Source of the DNA: Litchfieldia salsa | Lineage (GTDB): Bacteria; Bacillota; Bacilli; Bacillales; Bacillaceae_L | Direction of reading: 5' to 3' | Assembly: GCF_900104555.1 (NCBI RefSeq) | Contig: NZ_FNJU01000001.1 | Coordinates: 310,001-374,000 of the forward strand | DNA: 64,000 bases | Shown here: one piece after another, positions 26,379 to 34,347 of the stretch | Position numbering within the stretch: the first letter of the stretch is position 1 | Layout: every line of letters begins with the position of its first letter | Position numbers and translations under genes: made by a program | The notes under the pieces: model-generated | What the model saw: only the letters and a program-made list of their open reading frames with translations | Told to the model about the DNA's origin: nothing | The model's database searches: none

Positions 26379-26921
26379 CTAAAGTACATCTATATTACGC
26401 TTCAGAAGTGAATATACATATGTATCATATGCCTCTCCATTTTGATACATGTAATCTCTCAAAATGCCCTCTTTTTGAAATCCAACCTTGGTTAGCAATT
26501 TTATAGATGCTTCATTATCAATGAAAACAACTGCACCTATGCGAGTAAGACCAAAGTCGGTAAATCCGTATTCAATGACTTTCGTAACAGCTTCAGAGGT
26601 AAAGCCCTTTCTCCAATGGTCAGGGTGAATCTCATAACCTAGTTCTGCCCTTTTATGTTTAGGAGACCACGCATTAAATCCGATGGTTCCTATTATTCCT
26701 GGTAATCCTTTTACTTCAATCCCCCATCGAATACCTCGCTTCTCCTTATAACTTTTTGCAAAAAAATCGACAAATGCTTCTGCTTGTTCCATACTCTCTA
26801 GTGTTTCTTGTCCATAAAAACGAGTTACAAGTTCATTAGAAAAACAAGAATAAACGCCTTTCACATCATCCTTAGATATCTCTCTTAAAATCAATCTTTC
26901 AGTTTCTAATGTTGGAAACAT
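26379..26921 (-). CDS. RimJ/RimL-like GNAT N-acetyltransferase
   Basis: The 180-residue protein belongs to the ribosomal-protein-alanine acetyltransferase-like GNATs: TERLILREISKDD at the start, GTIGFNAWSPKHKRAELGYEIHPDHWRKGFTSEA for acetyl-CoA binding around residues 77-112, and RIGAVVFIDNEASIKLLTKVGFQKEG near the end. Many such enzymes detoxify or modify small molecules rather than ribosomal proteins. The gene stands alone; AAGAGGGAAGAG precedes the ATG. Confidence 0.85.
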   Translation of the reverse strand: MFPTLETERLILREISKDDVKGVYSCFSNELVTRFYGQETLESMEQAEAFVDFFAKSYKEKRGIRWGIEVKGLPGIIGTIGFNAWSPKHKRAELGYEIHPDHWRKGFTSEAVTKVIEYGFTDFGLTRIGAVVFIDNEASIKLLTKVGFQKEGILRDYMYQNGEAYDTYVYSLLKRNIDVL

Positions 26922-27066
26922 CTCTTCCCTCTTTTCTGTCTTTGTATATGCAATAGCACCATCTGGAAAAAATTGATAGTCTTATTTTATCATAGGTTAC
27001 TTACTATTGAATAGATTCCCTCTTTCATCTAAGTTTAATAAACAACAATAAGTAAATAATAAAATT

Positions 27067-27085
27067 CAATAATGTTTTATTGTAA
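27067..27085. promoter_or_regulatory. Candidate operator of the second DUF2975/HTH operon
   Basis: CAATAATGTTTTATTGTAA is identical to the site upstream of the first copy (minus strand, 17929-17911). It ends 55 bp before the start codon, as there. Arms CAATAA and TTATTG are palindromic. Confidence 0.65.
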
Positions 27086-27140
27086 TTCGATAAATTATTT
27101 GTTACTATAAATTGAATAATAAATAAGTGAGGTGCTTTTT

Positions 27141-27623
27141 ATGAAACGAGGATCAACCCTCTTTTTAAAGTTAGCTGTTATTTTGATTGGACTTCCAGTT
27201 CTTGCTTTGTGTATCTTTTTGGTGCCTGAAATCGCACGTTTTGCTGCAGAATTGTACCCGGATATGGCTTCTATTAAATATTTAGTCTTTATTGATTTGT
27301 ATGCAGCTGCAATTCCATTTTATTTTGCTCTGTACCAAGCATTTAACCTTTTAGGTTATATTGATCGTAACAATGCGTTCTCAGAGTTATCTGTAAGAGC
27401 TTTAAAAAAGATCAAATTTTGTGCAATCACAATTAGCTCTATTTTTGTATTAGGTATGCCACTCTTCTTTCTGATCGCTGATAAAGATGATGCACCAGGA
27501 ATTATCCTAATTGGAATGGTTCTGATTCTAGCTTCAATGGTGATTGCAGTCTTTGCGGCAGTTCTTCAAAGACTTTTACAAGAAGCAATTCGTATAAAAT
27601 CAGAAAATGATTTAACAGTCTGA
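27141..27623 (+). CDS. DUF2975 membrane protein (copy 2)
   Basis: The 160-residue paralogue of the 17365 product shares the start MKRSSTLFL/MKRGSTLFL, four membrane segments, the loop FNLLGYIDRNNAFSELSVRALKKIK and the tail IKSENDLTV. I choose ATG 27141, six bases after GTGAGGTG and aligned with the paralogue's start. The HTH gene follows nine bases after the stop. Sequence differences concentrate in the first extracellular loop (residues 25-45). Confidence 0.83.
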   Translation: MKRGSTLFLKLAVILIGLPVLALCIFLVPEIARFAAELYPDMASIKYLVFIDLYAAAIPFYFALYQAFNLLGYIDRNNAFSELSVRALKKIKFCAITISSIFVLGMPLFFLIADKDDAPGIILIGMVLILASMVIAVFAAVLQRLLQEAIRIKSENDLTV

Positions 27624-27632
27624 GGTGAGATA

Positions 27633-27845
27633 ATGGCGATTATCATTAATATTGATGTAATGTTGGCTAAAAGAAAAATGAGTGTAACCGAGCTATCAGA
27701 GAGAGTTGGAATCACAATGGCGAATTTATCCATTTTGAAAAATGGAAAAGCGAAAGCGGTTCGGTTATCAACCTTAGAAGCAATTTGTAAAGCATTAGAC
27801 TGTCAGCCTGGTGATATCCTTGAATACAGAGGTGACTCCGAATAA
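27633..27845 (+). CDS. Cro/C1-type HTH regulator, paired with DUF2975 (copy 2)
   Basis: The 70-residue HTH protein is identical to the 17135 product over the first 61 residues and differs only in the tail. Because the two proteins should bind the same DNA, cross-regulation of both operons through the shared 19-bp site is likely. A lipoprotein gene starts 26 bases downstream and may be in the same operon. Confidence 0.85.
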   Translation: MAIIINIDVMLAKRKMSVTELSERVGITMANLSILKNGKAKAVRLSTLEAICKALDCQPGDILEYRGDSE

Positions 27846-27871
27846 AAATTTGAAATAAAAGGGATGAGTAG

Positions 27872-28282
27872 ATGAGGAAATTATGCTTGTACTTACTTTT
27901 AATTTTTTTATTATCAGCTTGTTCAGAGGAAACAGTGACTCCTCCTATTGAACCAAATGAGAATACAATGATTATCACGTTCAAAAACAACGCAAATTTT
28001 GATTTTTATTCGATTGAAATGAGTGTCAATTCTCATACTGGAGGTATAAGTAATGCCGATGGTTCTTCCATTGAAAAAGGGAGCTCACTTACCTTTGAGT
28101 ATATTGATCAGGTAGATTTAGATCTTGAAGGAAACCAATCTTTTGAGGTTGTACTTGTAGGGAAAGAACCAACTCGAGTTCCTTTGGAGGACTTCACCAT
28201 TGAATTAGAAGTGAACAAGAAATACTCCTTTGAAATTACAGGAAATTCTATAGAAGATGCAGAATTGAAAAGAGTTAACTAG
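27872..28282 (+). CDS. Small lipoprotein of unknown function
   Basis: The 136-residue protein has a lipobox signal peptide (FLLSACSEE, Cys at residue 17), a short proline-rich spacer, and a mature beta-rich domain (residues 30-130) with alternating strand patterns. No family was recognised. Its closeness to the DUF2975/HTH pair suggests co-transcription, which the first copy of that pair does not have. Confidence 0.65.
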   Translation: MRKLCLYLLLIFLLSACSEETVTPPIEPNENTMIITFKNNANFDFYSIEMSVNSHTGGISNADGSSIEKGSSLTFEYIDQVDLDLEGNQSFEVVLVGKEPTRVPLEDFTIELEVNKKYSFEITGNSIEDAELKRVN

Positions 28283-28287
28283 GAGAT

Positions 28288-28347
28288 GCAAGGGGACGGT
28301 TCTCACGTGTCATTTAGAACATGTTAATAGGTGCCAGGCACCACCAA
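28288..28347. repeat. REP half (copy 6) fused to a GGTGCCAGGCACC palindrome
   Basis: GCAAGGGGACGGTTCTCACG is the left arm of the REP family without its right arm. About 20 bases later follows AGGTGCCAGGCACCACC, the palindrome also found at 17112. The stop codon of the lipoprotein is six bases upstream. Confidence 0.65.
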
Positions 28348-28367
28348 AACTTAACAATCCACGATAA

Positions 28368-28406
28368 AAGCTGACCAATTTAGTTGTGAATTGGTCTGCT
28401 TTTTCC
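28368..28406 (+). terminator. Terminator after the lipoprotein gene
   Basis: AGCTGACCAATT and AATTGGTCTGCT pair and TTTTTCC follows. The rest of the 28283-28551 gap shows nothing else I can support. Confidence 0.75.
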
Positions 28407-28551
28407 TATGCTCTTCTATTACTCCGCAATTTGTATCACTAGAACGTTGCTATAAAAAAGTTGTCGAAAAATGTAGATATTCACTAATGACGTTGAATAT
28501 CATTCTTATCTGAGTGATATCCTATTGAATAAAATGACTATGGAGGATGAA

Positions 28552-29025
28552 ATGAACTTTGTTGTATTTTTCTTTATTTCATGGCTTGTGGTTTTATTCT
28601 ATGGTGTAATGAAAAAAAAATTAAATTTAATAGAGAGTACATTAATTTTCTTAATCAGCCTTGTAATAAGTATTAACTTTTCATGGATTGTTATCAATGA
28701 ATGGAATTTAATAACCCTTACTAACAAGGGATTGCCCTATTCAGCATTTCTTTTAAATCGTAGTATCATTATCCCTTTTATCATCTTAATACTCCTTAAT
28801 TTTGTCATGATGACGAACAAACTTTTAAACAAATTAATGATATTAATGGCTGGTGTCTTGTTATTAGTAGGTATAAGTTTCTTATCAACCTCTCTTAACG
28901 TAACGGACTTTAACAAATGGAGTCTTTGGTATGAATCGATATATTTTCTAAGTCTGGGGCTCATTGCAATAATCGCGTACGAATTGTTCAATAAAGCCTT
29001 TAGAAATGTGGTGAGAGACAAATGA
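28552..29025 (+). CDS. Membrane protein, first of a coupled pair
   Basis: The 157-residue hydrophobic protein has five predicted membrane segments and no recognised family. ATG 28552 lies five bases after GGAGG; an upstream TTG at 28525 has no ribosome site. Its last codons overlap the next gene in ATGA, so both are translated together and the products may form a complex. Confidence 0.65.
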   Translation: MNFVVFFFISWLVVLFYGVMKKKLNLIESTLIFLISLVISINFSWIVINEWNLITLTNKGLPYSAFLLNRSIIIPFIILILLNFVMMTNKLLNKLMILMAGVLLLVGISFLSTSLNVTDFNKWSLWYESIYFLSLGLIAIIAYELFNKAFRNVVRDK

Positions 29026-29516
29026 TACTTTGGGAAAGCTATGATAAAAATGAAGCTTACGTCATCGTTATGTTACTTATTGCTTACGCAGCTGTTTTTG
29101 GCCTTCCAAAAAAACTCCCTCCACAAATAGCCATATTGTTTTTAGTCTGGGGGGTTGCAAGTGCTACACTTTTTGACTTTACCATTGGAGGAGGCATGCT
29201 TGATTTTTACAAAGTAAATGATTCTAATAAATATGAGCTAACAGATTTATTGACGTACTTTTTATTTGCTACCTTCAGTTACTTTTTTGTTTATTTTTAT
29301 CAAGTCTTACGTATACGGAAGAAAACCCTTATTCCTTATATCTTAGCCTGGACCATCATAGGTTTATCGATGGAAAAGATATCTTCAATTATGGGAGTGA
29401 CACAATACCAAAATGGATATCAAATGCACTTTTCAATCATTGTTTTTCTAGTTATTCAAACAACAACTGCATTATACTTTGAGTTAATTAAACGCAAATT
29501 TAAAATGACAGCCTAA
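29022..29516 (+). CDS. CBO0543-like membrane protein
   Basis: The 164-residue protein has five membrane segments and resembles the uncharacterised CBO0543 family of spore-forming Firmicutes, with DFTIGGG--DFY near residue 50 after the second helix. The function is unknown. It is coupled to the upstream membrane protein and followed by a REP hairpin that can terminate transcription. Confidence 0.6.
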   Translation: MILWESYDKNEAYVIVMLLIAYAAVFGLPKKLPPQIAILFLVWGVASATLFDFTIGGGMLDFYKVNDSNKYELTDLLTYFLFATFSYFFVYFYQVLRIRKKTLIPYILAWTIIGLSMEKISSIMGVTQYQNGYQMHFSIIVFLVIQTTTALYFELIKRKFKMTA

Positions 29517-29521
29517 GAATT

Positions 29522-29581
29522 GGGTGCAAGGGGACGGTTCTCATGTTCTAAATGAAACATGAGAACCGTCCCCTTGCACCC
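29522..29581. repeat. REP-like hairpin (copy 7), variant arms
   Basis: GGGTGCAAGGGGACGGTTCT and CATGTT pair perfectly with AACATG and AGAACCGTCCCCTTGCACCC around CTAAATG. The inner CATG replaces CACG of other copies on both arms, which keeps the stem intact. Confidence 0.85.
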
Positions 29582-29661
29582 ATTTTCTTGCTCAAATGGA
29601 GCAATTTGAATATAGGTGAGTATACTGTAGTGAAAATCACTATATAGAAAGGAAGTTGATC

Positions 29662-30003
29662 ATGGACGCTAATGTTAATGCTTCACCTTATATGGGAGCG
29701 AATGTAAATATGTCACCTGTAATGGGGGCTAACGTAAACGCAGCACCTTATATGGGAGCGAATATGAATGCGGCACCTATTATGGGAGCTTACGAAAACA
29801 TGGCACCTGTAATGGGAGAAAATATCCCACCACAACCTACTCAAATTGCCCCTAGTTATGGATATACGGCTCCTAGTTACGGATATGCTGCTCCTAGTTA
29901 TGGTTACGCTTGTCCCACACCTACTAATGATAGCTTTGTATTAATTGTTGTATTATTTATCTTACTAATTATCATAGGCACTTGCTACTTTCCTAAATGC
30001 TAA
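29662..30003 (+). CDS. YjcZ-family sporulation membrane peptide with repeat-rich N-terminus
   Basis: The C-terminal 25 residues (FVLIVVLFILLIIIGTCYF) match the YjcZ/YjcZ_2 sporulation peptides, which are normally 25-50 residues. Here 113 residues are made. Residues 1-55 hold six imperfect copies of a nine-residue N-[AM]-[SA]-P-[YVI]-MGA unit. Residues 63-85 hold three copies of APSYGY[AT]. The protein has one membrane segment and no signal peptide. I use ATG 29662 after AAGGA; a TTG at 29656 is in frame but too close. A spore-envelope role is inferred from the family. Confidence 0.78.
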   Translation: MDANVNASPYMGANVNMSPVMGANVNAAPYMGANMNAAPIMGAYENMAPVMGENIPPQPTQIAPSYGYTAPSYGYAAPSYGYACPTPTNDSFVLIVVLFILLIIIGTCYFPKC

Positions 30004-30030
30004 TTAAGAAAAGAGTAAGCTACCACTCAT

Positions 30031-30106
30031 CGGGTCAGGCCTAAGACGAGTCGGCTTGAAGGTTGCTTATTAACCTTCAAGGGCCGATTGGCTTATGCCT
30101 GACCCG
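30031..30106. repeat. Long hairpin element after the YjcZ gene
   Basis: CGGGTCAGGC, TAAG and CGGCTTGAAGGTT pair with AACCTTCAAGGGCCG, CTTA and GCCTGACCCG. The core shares CATAAG/CTTATG and flanking bases with the element at 13331. It probably also ends yjcZ transcription. Confidence 0.7.
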
Positions 30107-30316
30107 CTTTAGTTACCTTACTTGATCACTCCACCATCATTTCGGGAACTTATCTCCGCTTTAGTTACCTTTTTCATCGTTCCACCACAATTCCGAGAAC
30201 TAATCTCCCCTTTAGTTACCTTGCTTGGGCATTCCACCACCTTTTCGGGAACCTACCTCCACTTTAGTAACCAATCTCTTCTCTCCACCACCATTCTGGC
30301 AACATATCTCCACTAA
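30107..30316. repeat. Tandem array, three to four units of about 60 bp
   Basis: Units carry CTTTAGTTACC, a variable CTT-stretch, TCCACCA, then TTC-GG(A)AC and TA-CTCC. GGGAACT and AGTTACC form an inverted repeat across unit junctions. It lies between convergent genes, like the array at 16028. Confidence 0.75.
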
Positions 30317-30320
30317 AAAA

Positions 30321-30355
30321 ATATAAAAGCTCATAGTCCAAAGACTACAAGCTTT
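30321..30355 (-). terminator. Terminator of the four-carbon sugar operon
   Basis: On the minus strand AAAGCTTGTAGTC pairs with GACTATGAGCTTT and ATATTTTTTT follows, 17 bases after the permease stop. Confidence 0.75.
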
Positions 30356-30371
30356 CTACTATTACATTCAT

Positions 30372-31715
30372 TTACAATCCTGGTAAAATCCCAGAGAACA
30401 AGCTCAAGATTAAAACTGTAGTAATAGCAGTTAATCCTGCGATAAATCCACCTAGTGTCCAAGCTTTCAATGTTTGTACGACAGTCAATTTACCAAAGCG
30501 GTTCACTACCCAGAATCCTGAATCGTTTGGAAGAGATAGACCAATTCCCCCAGCACAAATTGCCAGACCTAAAAGGATTGGTGAAACACCTAAGTCAACT
30601 GCCATTGGCCCAAGAATACTTGATGTTGTAACAAGTGCAACTGTTGCAGATCCCAGCGATGCACGTAGAATTTGAGAAAAGATGAATGCTAGCAATAAGA
30701 CTGGAATACTCCAACTTTGCATCGTTGCGATCAAATGATCACCAATACCACTTTTATTAATAACTGCACCAAAAGCTCCACCTGCACCAGTAATCAAAAT
30801 GATGATTCCAGCAGAGTTAATCGCTTCTGAGTAAAGTCTGCTGTTAGGTATAGAAATATAAGGAGCAAGCAAGATAATCCCAGCAATTACACTGATAAAT
30901 AATGCAATGTTTTTATCTCCAATGAAACCTAACACACTAGCAAAGCCAGTACCAGGGAAAAGCAATTGAGAAACAGTGTTTGCCAAAATTAAGACAATCG
31001 GTAATGCTAGCATGAAGAAACTTAATCCTGTGCTAATTTCTTTTTTAGGTGCATCTTCTAAACTAACTGCTACTTCTTCAATTGCACCAGAGTGCTTGAT
31101 GCGCTTTCCAATAAACAATCCGTAAATGTATCCACCAACAAGTGTCGCTGGAATCGAAACTAAAATTCCGTAGATGATAAACAATCCAAGCTCTGCCCCA
31201 GTGTTTTCTGCAACAACAAGTGGGCCAGGTGTAGGAGCAATCATGTTATGAGAAACAATTAATCCGACACCAAGAGCTGTAACAAAGGATACTACTGAAA
31301 TACCTGTTTTATTTGATAAACTTTTAATTAATCCACTTAAGATCACAAATGCAGCGTCAAAGAAAACAGGAATCGAAACGGCAGTTCCTGTTAAAGCAAG
31401 ACCAGCAGGTGATTTGTTAATTCCGAACACTTTTAATACAGCTGCAGCAATTTTTTCAACAGCTCCTGATGCTCCTAAGAACTGACCAAAGATCACGCCA
31501 AGTCCAATCAAAATACCTACACCGGTTAATGTATTTCCGAATCCTTGCGTAACGGTAGAAGCAATTTCATTTAGCGGCATACCAATTACTAAAGCTGTTG
31601 CGAAAGCGATTCCAATCAATGATAAAAATGGTTCAACCTTCAATTTTAAAATTAAGAAAAAGAGTCCTGCTAATGCTAAAAAGAAAACCAAAATCAACAT
31701 ATTCCCCGTAATCAT
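30372..31715 (-). CDS. GntP-family permease (gluconate/sugar acid:H+ symporter)
   Basis: The 447-residue protein has about twelve to fourteen membrane segments and GntP-family landmarks: LGVIFGQFLGASGAVEKIA near residue 77, HNMIAPTPGPLVVAE near 157 and GLSLPNDSGFWVVNRF near 395. GntP relatives import gluconate and other sugar acids. Its place in an operon with a threonate-type dehydrogenase and a four-carbon acid sugar kinase suggests uptake of threonate, erythronate or a similar acid. Confidence 0.88.
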   Translation of the reverse strand: MITGNMLILVFFLALAGLFFLILKLKVEPFLSLIGIAFATALVIGMPLNEIASTVTQGFGNTLTGVGILIGLGVIFGQFLGASGAVEKIAAAVLKVFGINKSPAGLALTGTAVSIPVFFDAAFVILSGLIKSLSNKTGISVVSFVTALGVGLIVSHNMIAPTPGPLVVAENTGAELGLFIIYGILVSIPATLVGGYIYGLFIGKRIKHSGAIEEVAVSLEDAPKKEISTGLSFFMLALPIVLILANTVSQLLFPGTGFASVLGFIGDKNIALFISVIAGIILLAPYISIPNSRLYSEAINSAGIIILITGAGGAFGAVINKSGIGDHLIATMQSWSIPVLLLAFIFSQILRASLGSATVALVTTSSILGPMAVDLGVSPILLGLAICAGGIGLSLPNDSGFWVVNRFGKLTVVQTLKAWTLGGFIAGLTAITTVLILSLFSGILPGL

Positions 31716-31823
31716 CCCCGATTACCCCCTTGTTTGTGTCAAACATTTATCGATAAGAGCAATATAGTCCCTTCATAATAACAGAACTATAACGCCTCTT
31801 ATACCCCTTAGTAACAGATTCTA

Positions 31824-33254
31824 CTATCCTTCTAAAGTTAAAACCACATCTTTTAATGTACCATCAGCGCCTACATTCCCTGGAAAAATCACATAAGGAA
31901 TATATGGAAATGTACTTTCTTCTCCCGTTTTCCAAACAGGAATCCCTGGCGCAATTTGCCCTGCAACGGTGGCACGCTTCACACACAATCCTTTCGTCCC
32001 AACATCACTTGAGGTAATACCACCTTTTGCAATTAAATAGTTAGGTCGAACCGAGAAATCTCGAACAATGCTAGTCACCGCATCAGAAATCTCAACAGAA
32101 AGCTGTAACTCCTGCTCCTCCATCCCATCCCCGAGATCAAGTCGCTTACGCTTTGTGAAGATGACGGTCGTTGTACCATCCGCCACTTTATTCTCTGCTT
32201 CAAGTCTGACACGTTCTACTTCCTGTTTGAACGCTTCCTTGTTTAACACTAAATGCGCATCAAATTCGATAAAATGTAAGGAAGACAACGTTTGCAATTC
32301 TATTAATTGGTTCGTTGTTTTTTGAACATGAGAACCTACAATAACCAATCCACCATGTGCTTGTTCCTCTGTAATTAACTCTTCTCTTTGTAGCAATGGT
32401 CGTGAAGAAATATCCCCAATCACCTTCGTGAATGCCGCAGCTGTTCGGAAAATGAAGCTCTTCCCAGATTGAATGGCCAAAATAAGTGCCGTTGAAAAAA
32501 TTCTCACATCATCTTCATCCATTGCATTAACGACTACCTTACCGAAGTCATTCACTTGAAGTAATTGTTCAACAATTCCATCAAAGTCCATTTTTCGAAG
32601 CGATTCTAAAGAAATGTATGTCACACTTTCTTTCGAGAAAGCACCCTTGGTCTTCTCTTCAATCCACTCACCCAAATGGCTCGCAGCATAACCAAACGTT
32701 CGATCCTTTGCAAATTCCGTTTCTCCCGCTGGCACTAATACGTCATCCTGTTTGACAAAATGAGTATTATCAACTGTTAAACGTCCACCTTCTTTGAAGA
32801 ATGGTAGAATCACTTCACCGTCTACCTTGCTTTCGCTGTTTTTTTCAATTGCTTGACGGAGGACCTCAGTTTCAAGAGGATAATGCCCTCTAAGCGTAGA
32901 ATCGCCTCGACTAATAATGAGATAAGCCTTTCCTTGCTCTTTAGAAATCTTTTCTACTCGTTCGGCGATATCACGGTGTACTCGTTCTGTCTCTTGAGCT
33001 GTAAACGCTCTAGAATTTGTTAAAATGAAGAAGATCTGTTGCTCATCCAAGAACCCTGCTTCAATCGTTTCTTCATTCCAATCCGTATAAACAGAAACAC
33101 CATGGACTGTTTGAACTCCAGTTGGATCATCGTCTAAGACAATGATTTTATGTGTAAAAGAAGATCTAACTTCCTTCCATTTACTTTGTACTTTTTCCAC
33201 ATCTATTGGCAGGTAGGATTCAATGATTTCATTCGCATTGTACGTTTTAATCAC
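31824..33254 (-). CDS. Four-carbon acid sugar kinase (OtnK-like)
   Basis: The 476-residue protein fits the OtnK/YgbK family (formerly DUF1537), which phosphorylates 3-oxo-tetronates such as 3-keto-threonate. The N-terminal domain begins with VLDDDPTGVQTVHGV (about 37-51) and holds ISRGDSTLRGHYPLE near residue 112. The C-terminal nucleotide-binding domain shows LIAKGGITSSDVGTKGL near 400 and ending FPGNVGADGTL. It overlaps the dehydrogenase stop by four bases, so the two are coupled. Confidence 0.87.
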   Translation of the reverse strand: MIKTYNANEIIESYLPIDVEKVQSKWKEVRSSFTHKIIVLDDDPTGVQTVHGVSVYTDWNEETIEAGFLDEQQIFFILTNSRAFTAQETERVHRDIAERVEKISKEQGKAYLIISRGDSTLRGHYPLETEVLRQAIEKNSESKVDGEVILPFFKEGGRLTVDNTHFVKQDDVLVPAGETEFAKDRTFGYAASHLGEWIEEKTKGAFSKESVTYISLESLRKMDFDGIVEQLLQVNDFGKVVVNAMDEDDVRIFSTALILAIQSGKSFIFRTAAAFTKVIGDISSRPLLQREELITEEQAHGGLVIVGSHVQKTTNQLIELQTLSSLHFIEFDAHLVLNKEAFKQEVERVRLEAENKVADGTTTVIFTKRKRLDLGDGMEEQELQLSVEISDAVTSIVRDFSVRPNYLIAKGGITSSDVGTKGLCVKRATVAGQIAPGIPVWKTGEESTFPYIPYVIFPGNVGADGTLKDVVLTLEG

Positions 33255-34144
33255 TCTTTCTCACCCTTTACCTCGAAATTCGCAAGCTTTTCGTAGAACT
33301 GAATTAATCCACCATGATCATCTGCTGCTTTCCCGTCTGCCATAAGAGAATGGTACATCTCCAGAACCTGACTTGTTAAAGGAAGTGGGACACCAATTGA
33401 ATCAGCTGTATCCATGACATTTGTTAAATCCTTTGCATTAATATCAATTCGTCCACCAGCAACGAAATTACGTTCAAGAATTAACGGAACCTTTGCATCA
33501 AGTACCGCACTTCCAGCTAGGCCACCACGAATCGCATCATACATTTTACTAATATTAATTCCTGCCTTTGATGCTAAAATAAGTGCTTCTGACATCGCAG
33601 CAATGTGAACATTCACAAGAATTTGGTTTGCTAGCTTAGCGGTTGTTCCACATCCGTTATCACCAACAAGGGTAATATCTCGACCCATACTTTGTAAGAC
33701 AGGCTTTACTTTTTCATAGACATCTTCTTTACCACCAACCATGATTGCGAGTGTTCCATCAATTGCTTTAGGTTCCCCACCACTTACCGGAGCATCTAAC
33801 ATTTCGATTCCCTTCGTTTCAAGAGCATCCGCAATTTCCTTAGATTGAACAGGTGAGATTGAGCTCATGTCTACAACAATCGCTCCTCCTTTCGCCCCTT
33901 CAATAACACCGCTTTCATTAAACAAAACACTTTTTACATGTTCGCCTTTTGGAAGCATTGTGAAAATGATATCACTGTTTTCTCCTACTTCTTTTGGAGA
34001 CTTCGCACCATGTGCTCCTTTGCCAACTAACTCTTCAATTGCTAACTGATTAATATCAAAGACGGTTACATCATAACCACTATTTAATAGATTGATTGAC
34101 ATGGGTTTTCCCATAATTCCTAGACCAATAAAACCAAGTTTCAT
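33251..34144 (-). CDS. Threonate-type NAD(P)-dependent 2-hydroxyacid dehydrogenase (LtnD/GarR-like)
   Basis: The 297-residue beta-hydroxyacid dehydrogenase has GLGIMGKPMS (Rossmann loop, residues 6-15), DAPVSGG near 117 and the catalytic Lys in TAKLANQILV near 170. In this gene context it probably oxidises L-threonate or D-erythronate to the 2-oxo acid. I place the start at ATG 34144, after TGGAGGGAATCAT; an upstream in-frame start at 34243 would add 33 residues before the Rossmann strand. Confidence 0.87.
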   Translation of the reverse strand: MKLGFIGLGIMGKPMSINLLNSGYDVTVFDINQLAIEELVGKGAHGAKSPKEVGENSDIIFTMLPKGEHVKSVLFNESGVIEGAKGGAIVVDMSSISPVQSKEIADALETKGIEMLDAPVSGGEPKAIDGTLAIMVGGKEDVYEKVKPVLQSMGRDITLVGDNGCGTTAKLANQILVNVHIAAMSEALILASKAGINISKMYDAIRGGLAGSAVLDAKVPLILERNFVAGGRIDINAKDLTNVMDTADSIGVPLPLTSQVLEMYHSLMADGKAADDHGGLIQFYEKLANFEVKGEKE

Positions 34145-34189
34145 ATGATTCCCTCCATTGTAAAACGTTTTCATTTCCTTCTTGTCACC

Positions 34190-34250
34190 AATTGTACACA
34201 ATTTAAATAATTTTGGATACAGTTTTTTATAAAATGTATACAAAAATTTA
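34190..34250. promoter_or_regulatory. Possible GntR operators in the divergent promoter region
   Basis: TTGTACACAA near 34194 and GTATAC near 34236, with a related GGATACAG near 34215, are short dyads between the divergent operon and its GntR regulator. They are weak and I rank them as candidates only. Confidence 0.25.
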
Positions 34251-34347
34251 TTCTTTCTAAAATAAACTTTTAAAATTCCCTATCTCGTTCTATACTTTTA
34301 GAAAAGGGTTTCAATTTGGGAAACCGAATAATGTTGAGGACTGCAAG

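Noticed and set aside
30122-30316. 64-codon plus-strand frame in the tandem array
   Set aside because: Composed of repeat units only, with no ribosome site.
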